Shown: positions 23,417-34,579 of the stretch, piece after piece
How the letters are laid out: each line of letters begins with the position of its first letter
Position numbering within the stretch: the stretch's first letter is position 1
DNA from: Aplidium turbinatum
Lineage: Eukaryota; Chordata; Ascidiacea; Aplousobranchia; Polyclinidae
Length of the DNA: 64,000 nucleotides
Direction of reading: 5' to 3'
NCBI GenBank assembly: GCA_918807975.1
Contig: OU964921.1
Location: 29,414,498 to 29,478,497 of the forward strand
Notes under the pieces: model-generated
The model's input: only the letters and a program-made list of their open reading frames with translations
Told to the model about the DNA's origin: nothing
The model's database searches: none
Position numbers and translations under genes: made by a program

Positions 23417-23568
23417 GATTCGGTGAGTCCGATCCCTTAACGGGGGATTTTTTTATTTTTTTTTTAAATTATCGGGTACCGTGGCCTAATTATCATTGCC
23501 GTTTTAGGGTTAGGGGTTAGGAGTTAGGGGTTAGAGGTTAGGAACTCACCGAATCGGACTCACCGAAT
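23417..23568. repeat. Inverted repeat flanking a degenerate TTAGGG tract
   Basis: GATTCGGTGAGTCCGAT (23417-23433) is inverted at 23552-23568. Between them 23504-23542 reads as variants of TTAGGG/TTAGGGG. This is an interstitial telomere-like tract or part of a small fold-back element. Confidence 0.7.
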
Positions 23569-24199
23569 AGTAGCAGACCCGTCTATTCTCATGTATATAA
23601 CAACATTGCTTAGGCCCTCAATCGCATCGCAATACACTGCAACTATAGCAGGTTTTTTTTGCAGCTCAAGCTAAATCGCTGGCTGTACTTTTTGCCGAAG
23701 CTTTTTGCAACTTCATAAACGAAGTTCAACTTCAGCACAGTGCCACCCTTCAGTTGTGGTCAGATATTTTGGTTCTCGTCAATAAATCGCGTTAGCCAAA
23801 TGCATGTGTGTTTTTCTCTCTTCGTTTCAATACTCTACGTCTACATTCTTTCAACGTTATCTTGCAACCTTTTTATGTTTCTTTACCTTTTTCTACCTTC
23901 CAGATGGTACGTCTAAATTATCTCTAATTTGCTACCAATAATTAGACTGTTAGCTTTTTTTCGGGAAAAGAAGTCCTGTAGTGAGTGCTGCTGTTATTGT
24001 TAATTGCTCTTGCGTGAATTAATTCGCTTTGCATTGTTTTGATGTCGTTTTCTATATATTATACTGTTTTAGCTAATTTTGCAAAAAAATTCCTGGGGGG
24101 CATGCCCCCGGACCCCCTAGGATACACGTGCCTTCGGCACGCTCTAACCCCCCACGAGTTATATTGCTTCCCTTGCTCAACCAACCAGGATACGCCACT

Positions 24200-25214
24200 G
24201 GTGTGGGGTCAGGGTCACCTTGGCCGTTCAATTCGTGTACCTGTGCCAGCATATGTGATCAACAAAGTGAGGAGAAGTTTTCGAGGTAAGTTTATGTTGG
24301 ATTCAAGTATCCGGACCTTCAATAAGATATTGTTGCATGAAATCGAATTTCATTTACTTTGAAATAGTAGCCTAAAGTACGGATTGGTATACAGCAAATT
24401 AAAGCCTTCAAAATGTTTCTGAGTTCCCAAATGAAAAACTTGGCTCTGAGCATTTTGGGTGCCCTACCTGCATTTCAATATTATTACCGATAATATTTTG
24501 TTTCATTCAACGTACGTCTTTGCACTATGGGATTGTTATAACGGTTATTTTTTCCAAAGGTCACGTCGAAGATTTAATGGAGTTGGCAGTGGCACTTACG
24601 CAATCAGAAAAGTTTGACATCATACCGAGCTGAGTGGGAGAGTATATCTGTACCCAAACGCTGATGCTCTGAATTTTCATGACCAGACCCCATTGATGCG
24701 GCTGCGTTATGCCTTTCTGGGTTTTCCGCTTCAAAACTCTCCTATTTTGTTTGATAAGTCCATAGTTATTGTTGCTACTTTTACCATTATCTTGAAAACA
24801 CAAACAGCACTATATAGCCCATGCATAATTTTTTATACATCTTTTCATGGGGAAAATACCTTTTAATGAAATGCATTAAACGTAGTGGAAACATCAAACT
24901 TGAAGTTTGAAAAATGCATTACAAGTAGGCTATTCTACATGTTTAAAATTTGTCGATTAATAGAGAGTGAATTACGATTTTTGCTTTTTTATTATTGTTT
25001 TTCTTGACCTGATATTGCAGTTACAGAAGACAAATTTTTGCCTGTTGCTGTCAATGCTTTACTAGTATTTTTATGTGACCACTGACCAGTTATTTTTTGG
25101 CATGCAGATGCAGGTGTTTTCAATGAATCGGCTTGGAACATCACAGCACAGCTTGTTCAGCATTTTCAGAAACTGCTCGATACATCAATTTTATCACCAA
25201 CGTTTGGAAAGTAA
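24200..25214 (+). pseudogene. Two exons resembling a P2X7-type C-terminal module
   Basis: Exon 1, ending at 24285 with GAG|GTAAGT, encodes WGQGHLGRSIRVPVPAYV then INKVRRSFR. Exon 2 (25108-25214) starts after TTTTGGCATGCAG and, in matching phase, continues DAGVFNESAWNITAQ... to a stop. The motif G-LG-..R-P-P..V..K-R..F.D resembles the C-terminal cytoplasmic module of P2X7-like proteins, which I recall as a free-standing or fused domain in many invertebrates. The 5' part is not evident and a transposon tail with a GGGGGCATGCCCCC palindrome lies just upstream at ~24095. This may be a remnant or the end of a small gene. Confidence 0.4.
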
Positions 25215-25473
25215 TGTCTTTTAAAACTTGCTTTAAAGGTATGTACAGTCTGTGGAGGTCAAAGACACAAGCAGTATAGTGCAGATATGCAGTATAGTGC
25301 AGATATATTAAATTTTGGTAATTTTTTCAGGAGAGAAAGAAAGAGATCACAGTGTTCATGCTATTAAGCATCAGCCATGTCCTGGACGACGAGACTGTTG
25401 AGTGGCTGGTGATTTCCTGCCCTCCAATCTAGCCTTGAAAGATCTGCTCATATACCGATGGTGAGCATCAGCC

Positions 25474-25713
25474 ATGAAAAATCATGTCGAGTTGCCTTTT
25501 TATGAAGGAGGAAACAAAAATTTTGAAGAATGGCGTGTTTGTGGAATGGCTGGGCTTTCGAACGAGACATTCACAGCTTGCATTCAGTCCATGGGAGTAG
25601 TAGTTGAACTTTCCACCTACCTTCAAATCAATCATGGTTTTGATTATCTGCTTTCAGGCAAGATTATGTGCAAGTATTACTGTATAATCGCCAAGTCAGG
25701 TTTTTCGTTTTAA
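25474..25713 (+). pseudogene. P-element/THAP9-like transposase, C-terminal fragment
   Basis: The frame contains GMAGLSNETFTACIQSMGVV and QINHGFDYLLSGKI. The second resembles the 'Y-LLxGKIQxDPLE' region of P-element and THAP9 transposases, but the expected QxDPLE is missing, so the fragment is decayed. It has the opposite orientation to the N-terminal piece at 25925-27062. Confidence 0.55.
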
Positions 25714-25829
25714 GAAAAAACAATTTTTTTGTTTCAAAGTTCTAAAAATCCACATTTTCAACTGCTTAAAATTTTTATTTTTTGTCCTGAAAACACCAGG
25801 AATGGCATTTTAGAGCATATAAAAGTGCA

Positions 25830-25973
25830 AAATTTTCTGGGGGGGCATGCCCCCAGACCCCCCTAGGAGGCTCGCGCCTTCGGCGCTCGTCCGTTTCTGT
25901 CACTTTATGACGTCATATTTAACATCACCATTCACAGCATCCCCATGGCCAAAAGTCAGGAGCCGCCACTGTG
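25830..25973. mobile_element. End of a DNA transposon that truncates the THAP transposase
   Basis: Read on the minus strand it starts CAGTGGCGGCTCCTGAC, a hAT-like terminus, at 25973 and runs toward a GGGGGGGCATGCCCCC palindrome at ~25840. A similar palindrome with CCGGACCCCCTAGG occurs at ~24095, so two related tails lie within 2 kb. The other end was not located. Confidence 0.45.
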
Positions 25974-27062
25974 TACTGCACATCAATTTGTCCACCATTC
26001 ACAGTGTTTGAAACAGAAAGCTGTTGAAGTCGTCTTATAGAAGGCAAAATAAAAAACTTCTTTAATATCTTGTACAAAGAAGTGCTCGTCAGCTGCCACA
26101 AGTAAGACACAGTTATTAAGTTGCTGGAGTAACGGCGTCCTTGTTTTGCTACGAGAAGCAGGTTAAGCTGTTCACATATAAACAGAATTAGTGATGCATC
26201 TGAATGGCCATCATCTCCGCAGTCAGACAGTGTCTCCGCTGATAGATAGTTTTGTAATGCAGATACAGCAATGCTGACAAAAATTATACGATTGCTGGTA
26301 TTTTTAAAATCTTGTTCATCCATAATAGATTTGCAGAAAGCTAGAATATTCACCAATTCAGAGGTGGTTTTCAATGATTGAGACTGCAGCAAATGCTTAT
26401 AAAAATGTGGTGGTACTACAACCAAAGAAACGAATGCAGTAACTTTCAAGCTCTCAGTCACTATAACAGATCCAAGCAGCTGGAGGGCACTTGCAAAATC
26501 CTCAGCATATTTTACATAATGAAAGACAACTGTGGTTTCTTTAAAAACAGTTACAAATCCAGAAGGTAGATGAAGATGCGCATCTTTCAGTTTGGCTTTA
26601 AGTGATGCAAGGTTATCAAAAACGTCTTGCTGAAGCAAGCGCTGATTTTGCTGCTGGATTCTTTCATTTTCCACATATCGCCTTGCTGACGCAGTACTCG
26701 CAAAAGTAGCACGGGTTGAAGAAGATGGTTTCGAAAGGTATCCTGGCAATTCTGGAAATACATTTGGAACAGCAGTGGATTTTACGCGTAAGCGCTTTAA
26801 CTCTTGCGTGTCTCTGGCAAGACGTCTATTTTTGCAAATTTCTGAAGAAACCTGTATAAAATCCTCTTCGTGAAAATGTTTTGCACACACTTTATGTGTA
26901 TCTGATACAATCCAATCCTTACGACGAGGAATAGCTTTAACCCAACTTTCTCGTAATGCTGCATCTTTGGGAAATCCAAATAATGTTGTTTTAGTGGTAT
27001 CAACTTTCATAGTTAGAGAAGTAACCAGTCTTGCAACCAGGTACACAACATTTAAACCCCAT
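25925..27062 (-). pseudogene. P-element-type transposase with THAP zinc finger, N-terminal two-thirds
   Basis: From ATG at 27062 the text is MGFKCCVPGCKTGYFSNYE, the first cysteines of a THAP domain. After a frameshift near 27005 the next frame gives LFGFPKD, SWVKAIPRRKDWIVSD, VCAKHF and the AVPNVFP box that closes THAP domains. A QQQNQRLLQQ stretch and a helical region with YSSNLITVSYLWQLTSTSLYKI follow; the latter matches the P-element/THAP9 core. The frame then runs into a transposon end at 25973 and stops. It is a decayed DNA transposon, not an intact host THAP gene. Confidence 0.8.
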
Positions 27063-28150
27063 AGTCTCAGAAAGGAGGTATTGTTTTCAAAGTAGAATAT
27101 GAAATTTTTCTTGCAGTAAAGTATTAGCCTGAAAGAAATAAAATGTACATACTACTAATTATTATATGTAAAATTGTTCATATGTGTCTTTCAGACCCTG
27201 AAAGTCACATAGAAAAACTTAACTATCAGTTGTGTCGGAGCACCTAATCTAAACTAGATGCCACCAATGAGTAAAATGACATCCAATTAGTAAAATGCTG
27301 AAATGGGTGCTTATTGGCCAAAATGTGCCGCTTAATAACAATTGTGGGCCGTTGCTTTCGCAAGGTTGGCCGATAAAATTATTTGGCCCGGTTTTTCTTT
27401 TAAGTACAAGGCCAATTTGAAGTTCCAGTCCGCCCTTGCCACTAGGTTACCATACCAGTTTGTGTATCGTAACATTACCGCTGGCAATTTAATAATAATA
27501 ATAATGTTATGGTTTTATTTATTGTCGCTCTACAACAGCTAAGGTCTTTTAGCGACAGGGCTCATTTTTAATTTGTATTAGGTTTACGATGTTATCACAT
27601 TATTACCCGACTCATTCTCACTGCGCTATGCAGGATAGAACACAATCGGTACCGTTTTTAAAGTCTTCGGTTTGACCCGACCTGGAATGCTTTCATTTCA
27701 ATGCTTGTATCAACCACTTTGCCCCGCAAGCGCTGATCGACGCGGTGCGTTTTCAGTACGGTAAGCACGACGCAACTGTTTGTTGCTTAACGTTGAACAG
27801 CGTTATTGGTCGTATACAGCTTGTATGATTTGGTGAATTCCCTGAAGCTTCTGTTATCTAAATCAGAAATAATTTGGCTTCAATAAATCATCGTTATGAT
27901 TCTGTTTTCTCAGCGAAAAGCAGATCTGCTTACAAGCAGTTTCGAGAAAAGTCTGTTCAAACTGGCTATTTACATTCAATAAGCCTTTTCACATTGATTC
28001 AAGGCCTGGACACGTTGAATATATGTAAAAAATGCTGATTACTCCACGCCGGCTAGATTACCCAAGCAGAAATCGTTTTACATTAGTTCACATGCTTTTG
28101 AAGAGTCTCAAAATTGAAGAAAAGCTTGTTTGTTCACAACTGGTTTTAAA
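27063..28150. other. No recognised gene; one degraded palindromic element
   Basis: TTTTCACATTGATTCAAGG at 27987, followed by a CACGTTGAATATATGTAAAA arm, is a weak copy of the palindromic family. A short AAT tract lies at ~27490. Nothing else is recognisable. Confidence 0.45.
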
Positions 28151-29752
28151 TAGAGATGTACCGATACCAAGATTTTGGCCGATACCGATCCCGATACCGA
28201 TATCACTTTTTTAGGCCGATACCGATACTGATGCCGATATTTTGGCCGATACTTCTGGTGTTATAAAAAGAAGCAATTTTGGTATTTGCAAGGAATTATA
28301 TTAAGGTTTTAGTAATGAAAGTTCCCCGTAATTGAGGACTGGGGTATAAGGGAAGAAACATCACATCATAATTTGGGTTTCTGAAAAGTTAATAAAGTGT
28401 TTGGGCAAACTCTCCAAATAAGCTATCATAATTGATAATAAGATGTAAAATGTAAACCAAGTGATTTGTGTAGTCGTACAAAAACTATTCGACAAGTAAT
28501 GTGCAACCTAAGGGCACTTGTCGTTTGGTTGAAAAGCTTTAGCAAAAATGTATAATTTTGCATCGTTTTTACGTTGCTAAACGTTTAAAAAACCCGTGTA
28601 ACTTGGTTGTTTTTAGTAGGCTGGTTTTATCAGTTTGTGATTAAATTTCCACCTTTCGTTGTTATAAACTCACCAAGCTTAAACAATGGGACTACAAATC
28701 CTCACTAAACTAATCAAAATGGTCTTGTTGCGCCTAAGATGAGAACCTCATTGTGAAGGAGCGTTCTTCCCGCTATCAGCACAAGGTTGAGCACTCACCA
28801 GTAGAGTGAGCTGTTGCGATTCGCTAACCACAATGGTGTAGCTTCCACACTAGCCATTATGTTTCAATCCTTGTCATTGTCAATTCTTGCTACAAAATGG
28901 CTGCCGAGAAACATTATAGTTGATTGGATGGTCTAAATGGCTAGCGTGGAAGGTACACCGTTAGGCTATGGTTAGCGAATCGCAACTGCTCGCTGTACTA
29001 GTGAGTGCTCAGCCTTGTGCTGATAGATGGGAAGAACGCTACTTTCTTCACAATAAGGTTCTTATCTTAGGCGCAACAAGACCATTTATTGATTAGTTTA
29101 GTGAGGATTCGTAGTCCCATTGCTTTCATTTTGAGGCTACTTACTCTGCCATGACATTGTTTAAGTTTGGTGAGTTTATTACAACGAAAGGTGGAAATTA
29201 AATCACAAACTGATAGAACCAGCTTACTAAAAACAACCAAGTTACATGGGTTTTTTAAACGCTTAGCAACGTAAAAACGATGTAAAATTATACATTTTTG
29301 CTACCTGGGTAGTCTTGGCCTGGGTTTATCCTCTGCTGAGAGTAAAAAATAAACACTAATGATAAGTATTGGAGAAATTGAGTCTCCTTCATAACTTAAG
29401 AATCGAACAACGCAACACTGCTGAAACAAAACGTTTTGTTTGAGTGAAAGAATCACTGTAAGCAAACAATGCCAAAACGTGCGCGCATGAAGTCATGGGA
29501 GTGTGAGGTATCAAAAATTTGAACAGGTTGTTATTTTTCAACATCAATGTGACGTTAGTTACTACTTTAAAAAATCTATATCTTTGCTTCTGCAAAAAAT
29601 CCGCAGCAAACGCCTTGTTTTTGCATGTTTAGTATCGGCCACAGTATCGGCCAAATTTTGCCGATACCGATGCCGATACCGATACTCAAAAAATGGCCGA
29701 TATCACCGATACCGATGCCGATACCGATATATCGGTACATCTCTATTTTAAA
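28144..29752. mobile_element. 1,595-bp DNA transposon with CCGATACC-rich ends and internal fold-back, copy 1
   Basis: The element is 28151-29745. Both ends are TAGAGATGTACCGATA (inverted), followed by clustered CCGATACCGAT units. It is flanked by TTTTAAA on both sides (28144-28150 and 29746-29752). No transposase is encoded. Inside, 28541-~28858 is the inverted complement of ~28935-29302. The copy at 60539-62133 has the same length and only a handful of differences. The ends resemble hAT elements, though only a 7-bp duplication is clear. Confidence 0.9.
28541..29302. repeat. ~760-bp fold-back inside the element
   Basis: The left arm starts AGCAAAAATGTATAATTTTG and the right arm ends with its near-complement TTATACATTTTTGCT. 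Arms of ~320 and ~370 bp pair at roughly 90%; the right arm has an extra ~38 bp near 29130. The ~75-bp loop includes CAAAATGGCTGCCGAG. Transcription through it would give a long hairpin RNA. Confidence 0.88.
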
Positions 29753-29879
29753 GACTTGATTTTTGATGCACACTTTCTCCGTTTTCGGGTCTTTATTAAT
29801 ATCAAACAAAAACATCTGTATTAACAACATGAATGCTTATCAGTATGCCAAATACAGCAGAGACACATTTTGACAGTGC

Positions 29880-30497
29880 CACGGGATGCAACCTAGTTCG
29901 TACCTTGAACCATTTGTACAGTCATTTCGTACCCTGAAAAGATCGAGAAAAAAATTTAAAAAAGCCGAAGTTGCTGATCGCAGTTTAATAGCACAAAGCC
30001 GAAGTCGCTGATCAGAGTTTTCCCAAACAATTTGAAACAAACTCGAGGGTTAGGGATAGCGGAAACTGCGGTTAGTGGAAACTGCAAACTGCGGAAAAAT
30101 GTTTGCAGAAACTGCGATCAGCGAGGGTTAGGGTTAGAGCATAGATTACTCTATGGTTAGAGTTAGGGTAAGCGGAAACTGCGGTTAGCGGAAACTGCGG
30201 AAAAATGTTTGCGGAAACTGCGATCAGCGAGGGTTAGGGTTAGCGCATAGATTACTCTATGGTTAGGGTAAAGGTTAGCGGAAACTACGGAAAAATGTTT
30301 GCGGAAACTGCGATCAGCGAAGGTTAGGGTTAGAGCATAGATTAGTTTATGGTTAGGATTATTTTTTAGGTTAATATTTAAAATGCTTGCGGAAACTGCG
30401 ATCAGCGACTTCGGCTTTTTTAATGTTTTCTCTCGATCTTTTCAGGGTACGAACTGAGGGTACGAACTGTTCAGGGTACGAACTAGGTTGCATCCGT
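29880..30497. mobile_element. Fold-back element with long terminal inverted repeats and ~110-bp internal tandem repeats
   Basis: The left end GATGCAACCTAGTTCGTACC is inverted at the right end (GGTACGAACTAGGTTGCATC). The inversion continues through CCTGAAAAGATCGAGA and AAAAAGCCGAAGT-GCTGATCGCAG. Between the arms, ~30035-30360, are three tandem units of GCGGAAACTGCGATCAGCGA plus GGTTAGGGTTAG(A/C)GCATAG. No coding capacity. Confidence 0.85.
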
Positions 30498-30499
30498 AC

Positions 30500-32055
30500 C
30501 GTATTGAACTCATTCTCACATGAACACCAGCTTGAGAAACATCATACGCACCACTGATCCAGTTGCATAAAATTGTCGAATTTAGAACTTATATAGGCCT
30601 ACACACTTGTTTCTCCTCTCGTCTTTGGCTTTGAAAGAGAAAATGAAAGAAAAAAATACATCATGACCGGGCAAGGTCAAATACTAGTGTTTTAGATTAA
30701 AAGACCGAGTCGGTCGAATAGCCACTGCCTAAATATAAGTTGTGCTTGAATATCCTGTATAAAAAAACACAACATGCCAAAGCAGCATAGCCGCAATGTG
30801 TTGCAGAAATTTTGATTGACCACAATTAATGCTCAATTTTTTGTAGCAAAACTTCTCAGAAAGATTGCATTATTTACTTTCCAAATTCAAAGCTAAAGTA
30901 AAGTACACCCGAAACAATGTCTTTTCAAAACCTCGTTTAGAGTACTCTGTCCAACTAGGAGTACAGCCTACAAGCATAACAGATATCAAGGGAGTACAAC
31001 CAGTGGTCCAACCTTTTCTTTGACCTTTTCTTTCGAAACTAAAATTCGGATTTTGGAATAAAAATTTAATTTCAATTCAAGACAGTCAGGAAGAGTTGCC
31101 AATCTGTTTATCTTAAATTGTTTCCACCAAAATCGGAGCAATCAAAATCAAACCAATTTCGGTGATACTTAATTTGATGTTAATGTTTATAAATGCAAAA
31201 CCTCAAAAATTCACATTACATTTTGTTTGACAAAATGAAGCATGATTCCAACTTTGTGTTTGCAAAACATTAAGGATGATTAAACAAAAACGTCCGCTTC
31301 ATGTTTGACTTTGGTCTAATTTTTAGTGCAGAAATAGGGATAGCAATTTTCTTAACTGTGCCATTTCAGTTTTTGAGTTTGAACAAATATTAGCCTGTTT
31401 ATTTTGAAGCTCGTGTTTCGGGTAATATTTGTGGTTAGGGAAATCACTATACTACTAGAAAACGTTTGATTTTGTTTTAATTATGTTATATACTTTTTGT
31501 GTAGAAAAAGTATGTTAAACCCGCTAATAAGGTTGGTTCAAAGCTTCTACAAGTAGGCCATGCAAAACTGCCAGGATTAAGCTGTCACAGAAGTTTTCGT
31601 AGTCCGAAGATATAGACTCAAAACCAACCAACATAGGTCGTTTGTTTGAATCTTTATTCTCGGCTTTCTTACTCTGCGGATGGAGATTCAAACCAGCCTG
31701 TAAGTAACCGTTATAACGGTTTGTTTTCAATGTCTCTACTCTACATGTCTGTGGCTTGGGGCTAACCCTTTTCTTTCACTGAAGTAGTGTGCTTGTCTCT
31801 GGTGCACACCTGTGTGTATGTGTTCATGGTTTAGCTTATTGTTTATTCTTGCATAGTTTCATATTTTTAAATTTTAACAACTTTGGAAGTCGTGCAAGGC
31901 CAGGTGTGTCGCATTTGAAATCGCTTCGCCCGTGGTAGGATTTCTTAGTAGGGTTTTCTTTGCTTACCTTTATTGCTCTTCCAATAGAACAGCAAACGAC
32001 AGAATGGTGTGGAAACATATGTGAGGGCCATCTGCCAGCAGTGGCATGACCGGCT
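30500..32055. other. 1.5 kb with no recognised gene
   Basis: AT-rich sequence with short open frames only. I see no repeats or exons I can name. Confidence 0.45.
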
Positions 32056-32610
32056 GACGATGACAGAGATGTACGTATACGCCGCAAATTCTACGCCGTA
32101 TAGGCCTACTTGTGGCGTAGACTTTTTGTTTACGCTAACGCTTGCGGCCACATTTTTTGGATAAGTTAGTTGTCGCTTAAGGCTACGCCATAAAGTTTTC
32201 GCGGTTTTTTAGCGCATAGCGTTAACGCATACTTTTTAATGTCTTAGCTGTTGTTTGTATTTTTTTTTTTATTAAACTTTCCAAATTTTGAATAAGTTGA
32301 AAGAATTTTTTCAATGGGCAAAGACATATTGAAACCAAAACGCAGCAAAATGTCAGATGAACACTTTTAGATGCTTGTGTTTCTTTGTGGAAATTCAAAA
32401 TAAAATTGTTTGTTTCGAGTGTTTTATACCATGTGAATGTTTGGCACCTGGCAAACAAAATGAGTTTACGCTAGTGTATGTGCTGACGCTGACGCCGTCA
32501 ACTTTTTTTACAAGTTGCGTTGACGCATACGGCGTATGGATTTTCGAACGTTTGCATTTACGCTGACGGCGTCAATATTTTTTGTATGCGCGTACATCAC
32601 TGGATGATGA
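32056..32610. mobile_element. hAT-type MITE (CAGAGATGTACG family)
   Basis: The element is 32064-32602 (539 bp). The left end is CAGAGATGTACGTATACGCC and the right end, reverse complemented, is CAGTGATGTACGCGCATAC. It is flanked by GACGATGA and GATGATGA (8 bp, one mismatch). Short inverted words built on ACGC(C/T)G and GCGTAGAC recur near both ends, as in hAT subterminal repeats. Confidence 0.82.
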
Positions 32611-33515
32611 TGATGAATATAATTATTAAAGCTATATATAGCTAGCTAGCCTGTAGGCCTTAAGGTGTGCGTGCTTTTTTTAATTTTTTTATAAAGAACT
32701 CTTTTTTATTTCCTTTTTGTCTCAAATTTTTGTAAAGCTGTTGCGACCGTGCTATTTTTTTAAACTTTATAACTTAATTCGCTCTCAAGCACATTTTAAC
32801 GTTCGCATTTTGAAAAATCACAGAAGTGAATAGGTTAGTAGCCTAATCATTTTTATTGCTATGGTGTGCTTGCCGACTAAAATGATCGATTGTAGTCTTT
32901 CGCTATCATCTTGAATGCGCCATAACCTAACCTATAGTTCAAAATGAATTGTTTCAATAATTTTACTCACGCTGTTAGTTATGGCGTTATTGAAACAAAT
33001 AAATTGACTTGACGTGTTCCTCCGACCTTATAGAGACAGGTAGCAAATGATAAGGCTCAAGAGAATGAGTTCCTCTCATTGGACACCGAAGGCGGGGCAA
33101 TAGAATATTATCGTCGTGGGTGCTCTCTGCTCTGTGAGTTGCGGTATCTGGTTGTTGGCATTTGCTCAGCAAATGTAAATTACCAGGACTCGCCACTGGG
33201 TTGGCAGCATGAGTAGGCCTACCTTCATGTTGAAACGACAGCACGAAAACTTTTGTTCAAATCGTTGATAGAACCTCGATCCCCACACAGAAGGCTTAAT
33301 AGGCTACCGTGTTGTTGGCCGTGCTGTGTGGGTCGGGAGTAGGCTACAACTCCGCTCCATTGACGTTTTCATAAAATTAGTTTGTTGGCAAATAAAGTTC
33401 AGTCGTTGTTTTGTGTTTGACCATTGCTTTGGTTTGGTTTTGTTTTGAATTTTTATCCTAAGACTGACAAAGCCTTTGATGGGTTTGATTCCTGTTAGTT
33501 TCGCATTCTTGTAGA
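32611..33515. other. No recognised gene
   Basis: AT-rich DNA with several TAGGCCTA/GTAGGCTAC words and no exon or repeat that I can support. Confidence 0.45.
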
Positions 33516-33516
33516 G

Positions 33517-33720
33517 ACTTTTGACCGAAAGCCGGTTACCGAGATTGACAGAGTGAAGTTTCTGATTGTTGAAATTTTGTTACGGGGGAATTATTCAGTT
33601 CGCTAAGTGCCGCTGAATGGAAGGGCAGTCCTGAAATGCATTGCTCAAGCGCACACTCCAAGAGCCGAACCAGCGCCGCATGATCTTGAGCCAAGCGCAT
33701 AACCACTGAGCTAACGGGGC
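33517..33720 (-). mobile_element. tRNA-derived SINE, family C, copy 1
   Basis: On the minus strand it begins GCCCCGTTAGCTCAGTGGTT (A box) and has GCGCTGGTTCGGCTCTTGG (B box), then an unrelated body ending at CTCTACAAG. The tRNA-like head carries no plausible folded anticodon arm, so this is a SINE, not a tRNA gene. Confidence 0.7.
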
Positions 33721-33994
33721 AAACAAGAACAACGGCGGACAATGACGTCACAGCAATAACAATGCAGGCTAACACAGCTGAAGTCCAAAAAAGGAAAAAC
33801 CCATAAAACACCAATGTAAAAATGTGATTGAGACAAAAATAATACAACGGGTTTAAGTTTAAACAATTCAGCCTTGTGGACTTAAGATTGGAAAAATTAA
33901 ATAGGCTAAGGGAAGCTAAAAATGAAATAAGCCTTTGTTTTTAAGATTTCTGTAGGCTGAATGAGATGAATAAACTAGCCTACTTGAACTTGAA

Positions 33995-34182
33995 GGGAGA
34001 CGTTGAACAACTGATGTAAATCCGGTCATCGAGATTATCAAAGTAAAGCTTTTGAATTTTTTTTATCTGTAAATTATTCCACCCACTGAGTGCAGCCGAA
34101 TAAAAAGCACTCTTTATAAAAAGTCGTTTCTGTCAAGCGCACACCTCGACAGCCCAAACAACGCTGAGTGATCTTGAGGTTT
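33995..34182 (-). mobile_element. SINE family C, divergent copy 2, interrupted by the gypsy element
   Basis: It shares with 33517-33720 the order TCCGGTCATCGAGATTATCA, AATTATTC, GCCGAAT, CAAGCGCACAC and GATCTTGAG. It stops at 34178-34182, which is the GGTTT target duplication of the gypsy insertion, so the head should continue beyond 39851, where only weak similarity remains. Confidence 0.6.
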
Positions 34183-34299
34183 TGTTGTGTATCGCTACGG
34201 GTCATTGCTTTTAGTTTCGATACATGGTCTGCGGAAAGTTGCATGGATGCTTAAGTATTCAATGAGGCGTAAACTCTCGTGCTAAGACGTGGTTGTATC
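34183..34299 (+). repeat. 5' LTR (partial) of the gypsy element
   Basis: It matches the first ~117 bp of the 3' LTR, from TGTTGTGTATCGCTACGGG to GACGTGGTTGTATC, with one visible difference. Beyond this the sequence is unrelated to the LTR. Confidence 0.9.
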
Positions 34300-34579
34300 A
34301 TAGATATCTTATATATAGATATGCAACTCAGTGGTGCGTAACGATGTTTGAAGGCTAACAGCGTAGCTATGGCTGTATGCATTGACCTCAAACTTGGCAC
34401 AGCAAAACAACTTTATTTTTAATATATTTTTTTGGTTTTTGTTTAAATAAAACTTTCTTCGTTTTCAAGTTGACGTATGGATTGCTTGTGATGACGTCAC
34501 ATTCTCGTTCCGCATGGACTGCTTTATGGAGATTCTGGCGATTGAAAACAAATCACAGTCACAGAGAGTACCTCTAAAT

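Noticed and set aside
23504-23542. Chromosome end
   Set aside because: The TTAGGG units are few and degenerate and are bounded by an inverted repeat with ordinary DNA on both sides.
25925-27062. Host THAP-domain transcription factor
   Set aside because: The THAP domain has a frameshift, continues into P-element transposase sequence and is cut by another transposon end.
33640-33720. tRNA gene on the minus strand
   Set aside because: Good A box, but it runs into a repeated body shared with 33995-34177, so it is a SINE head.
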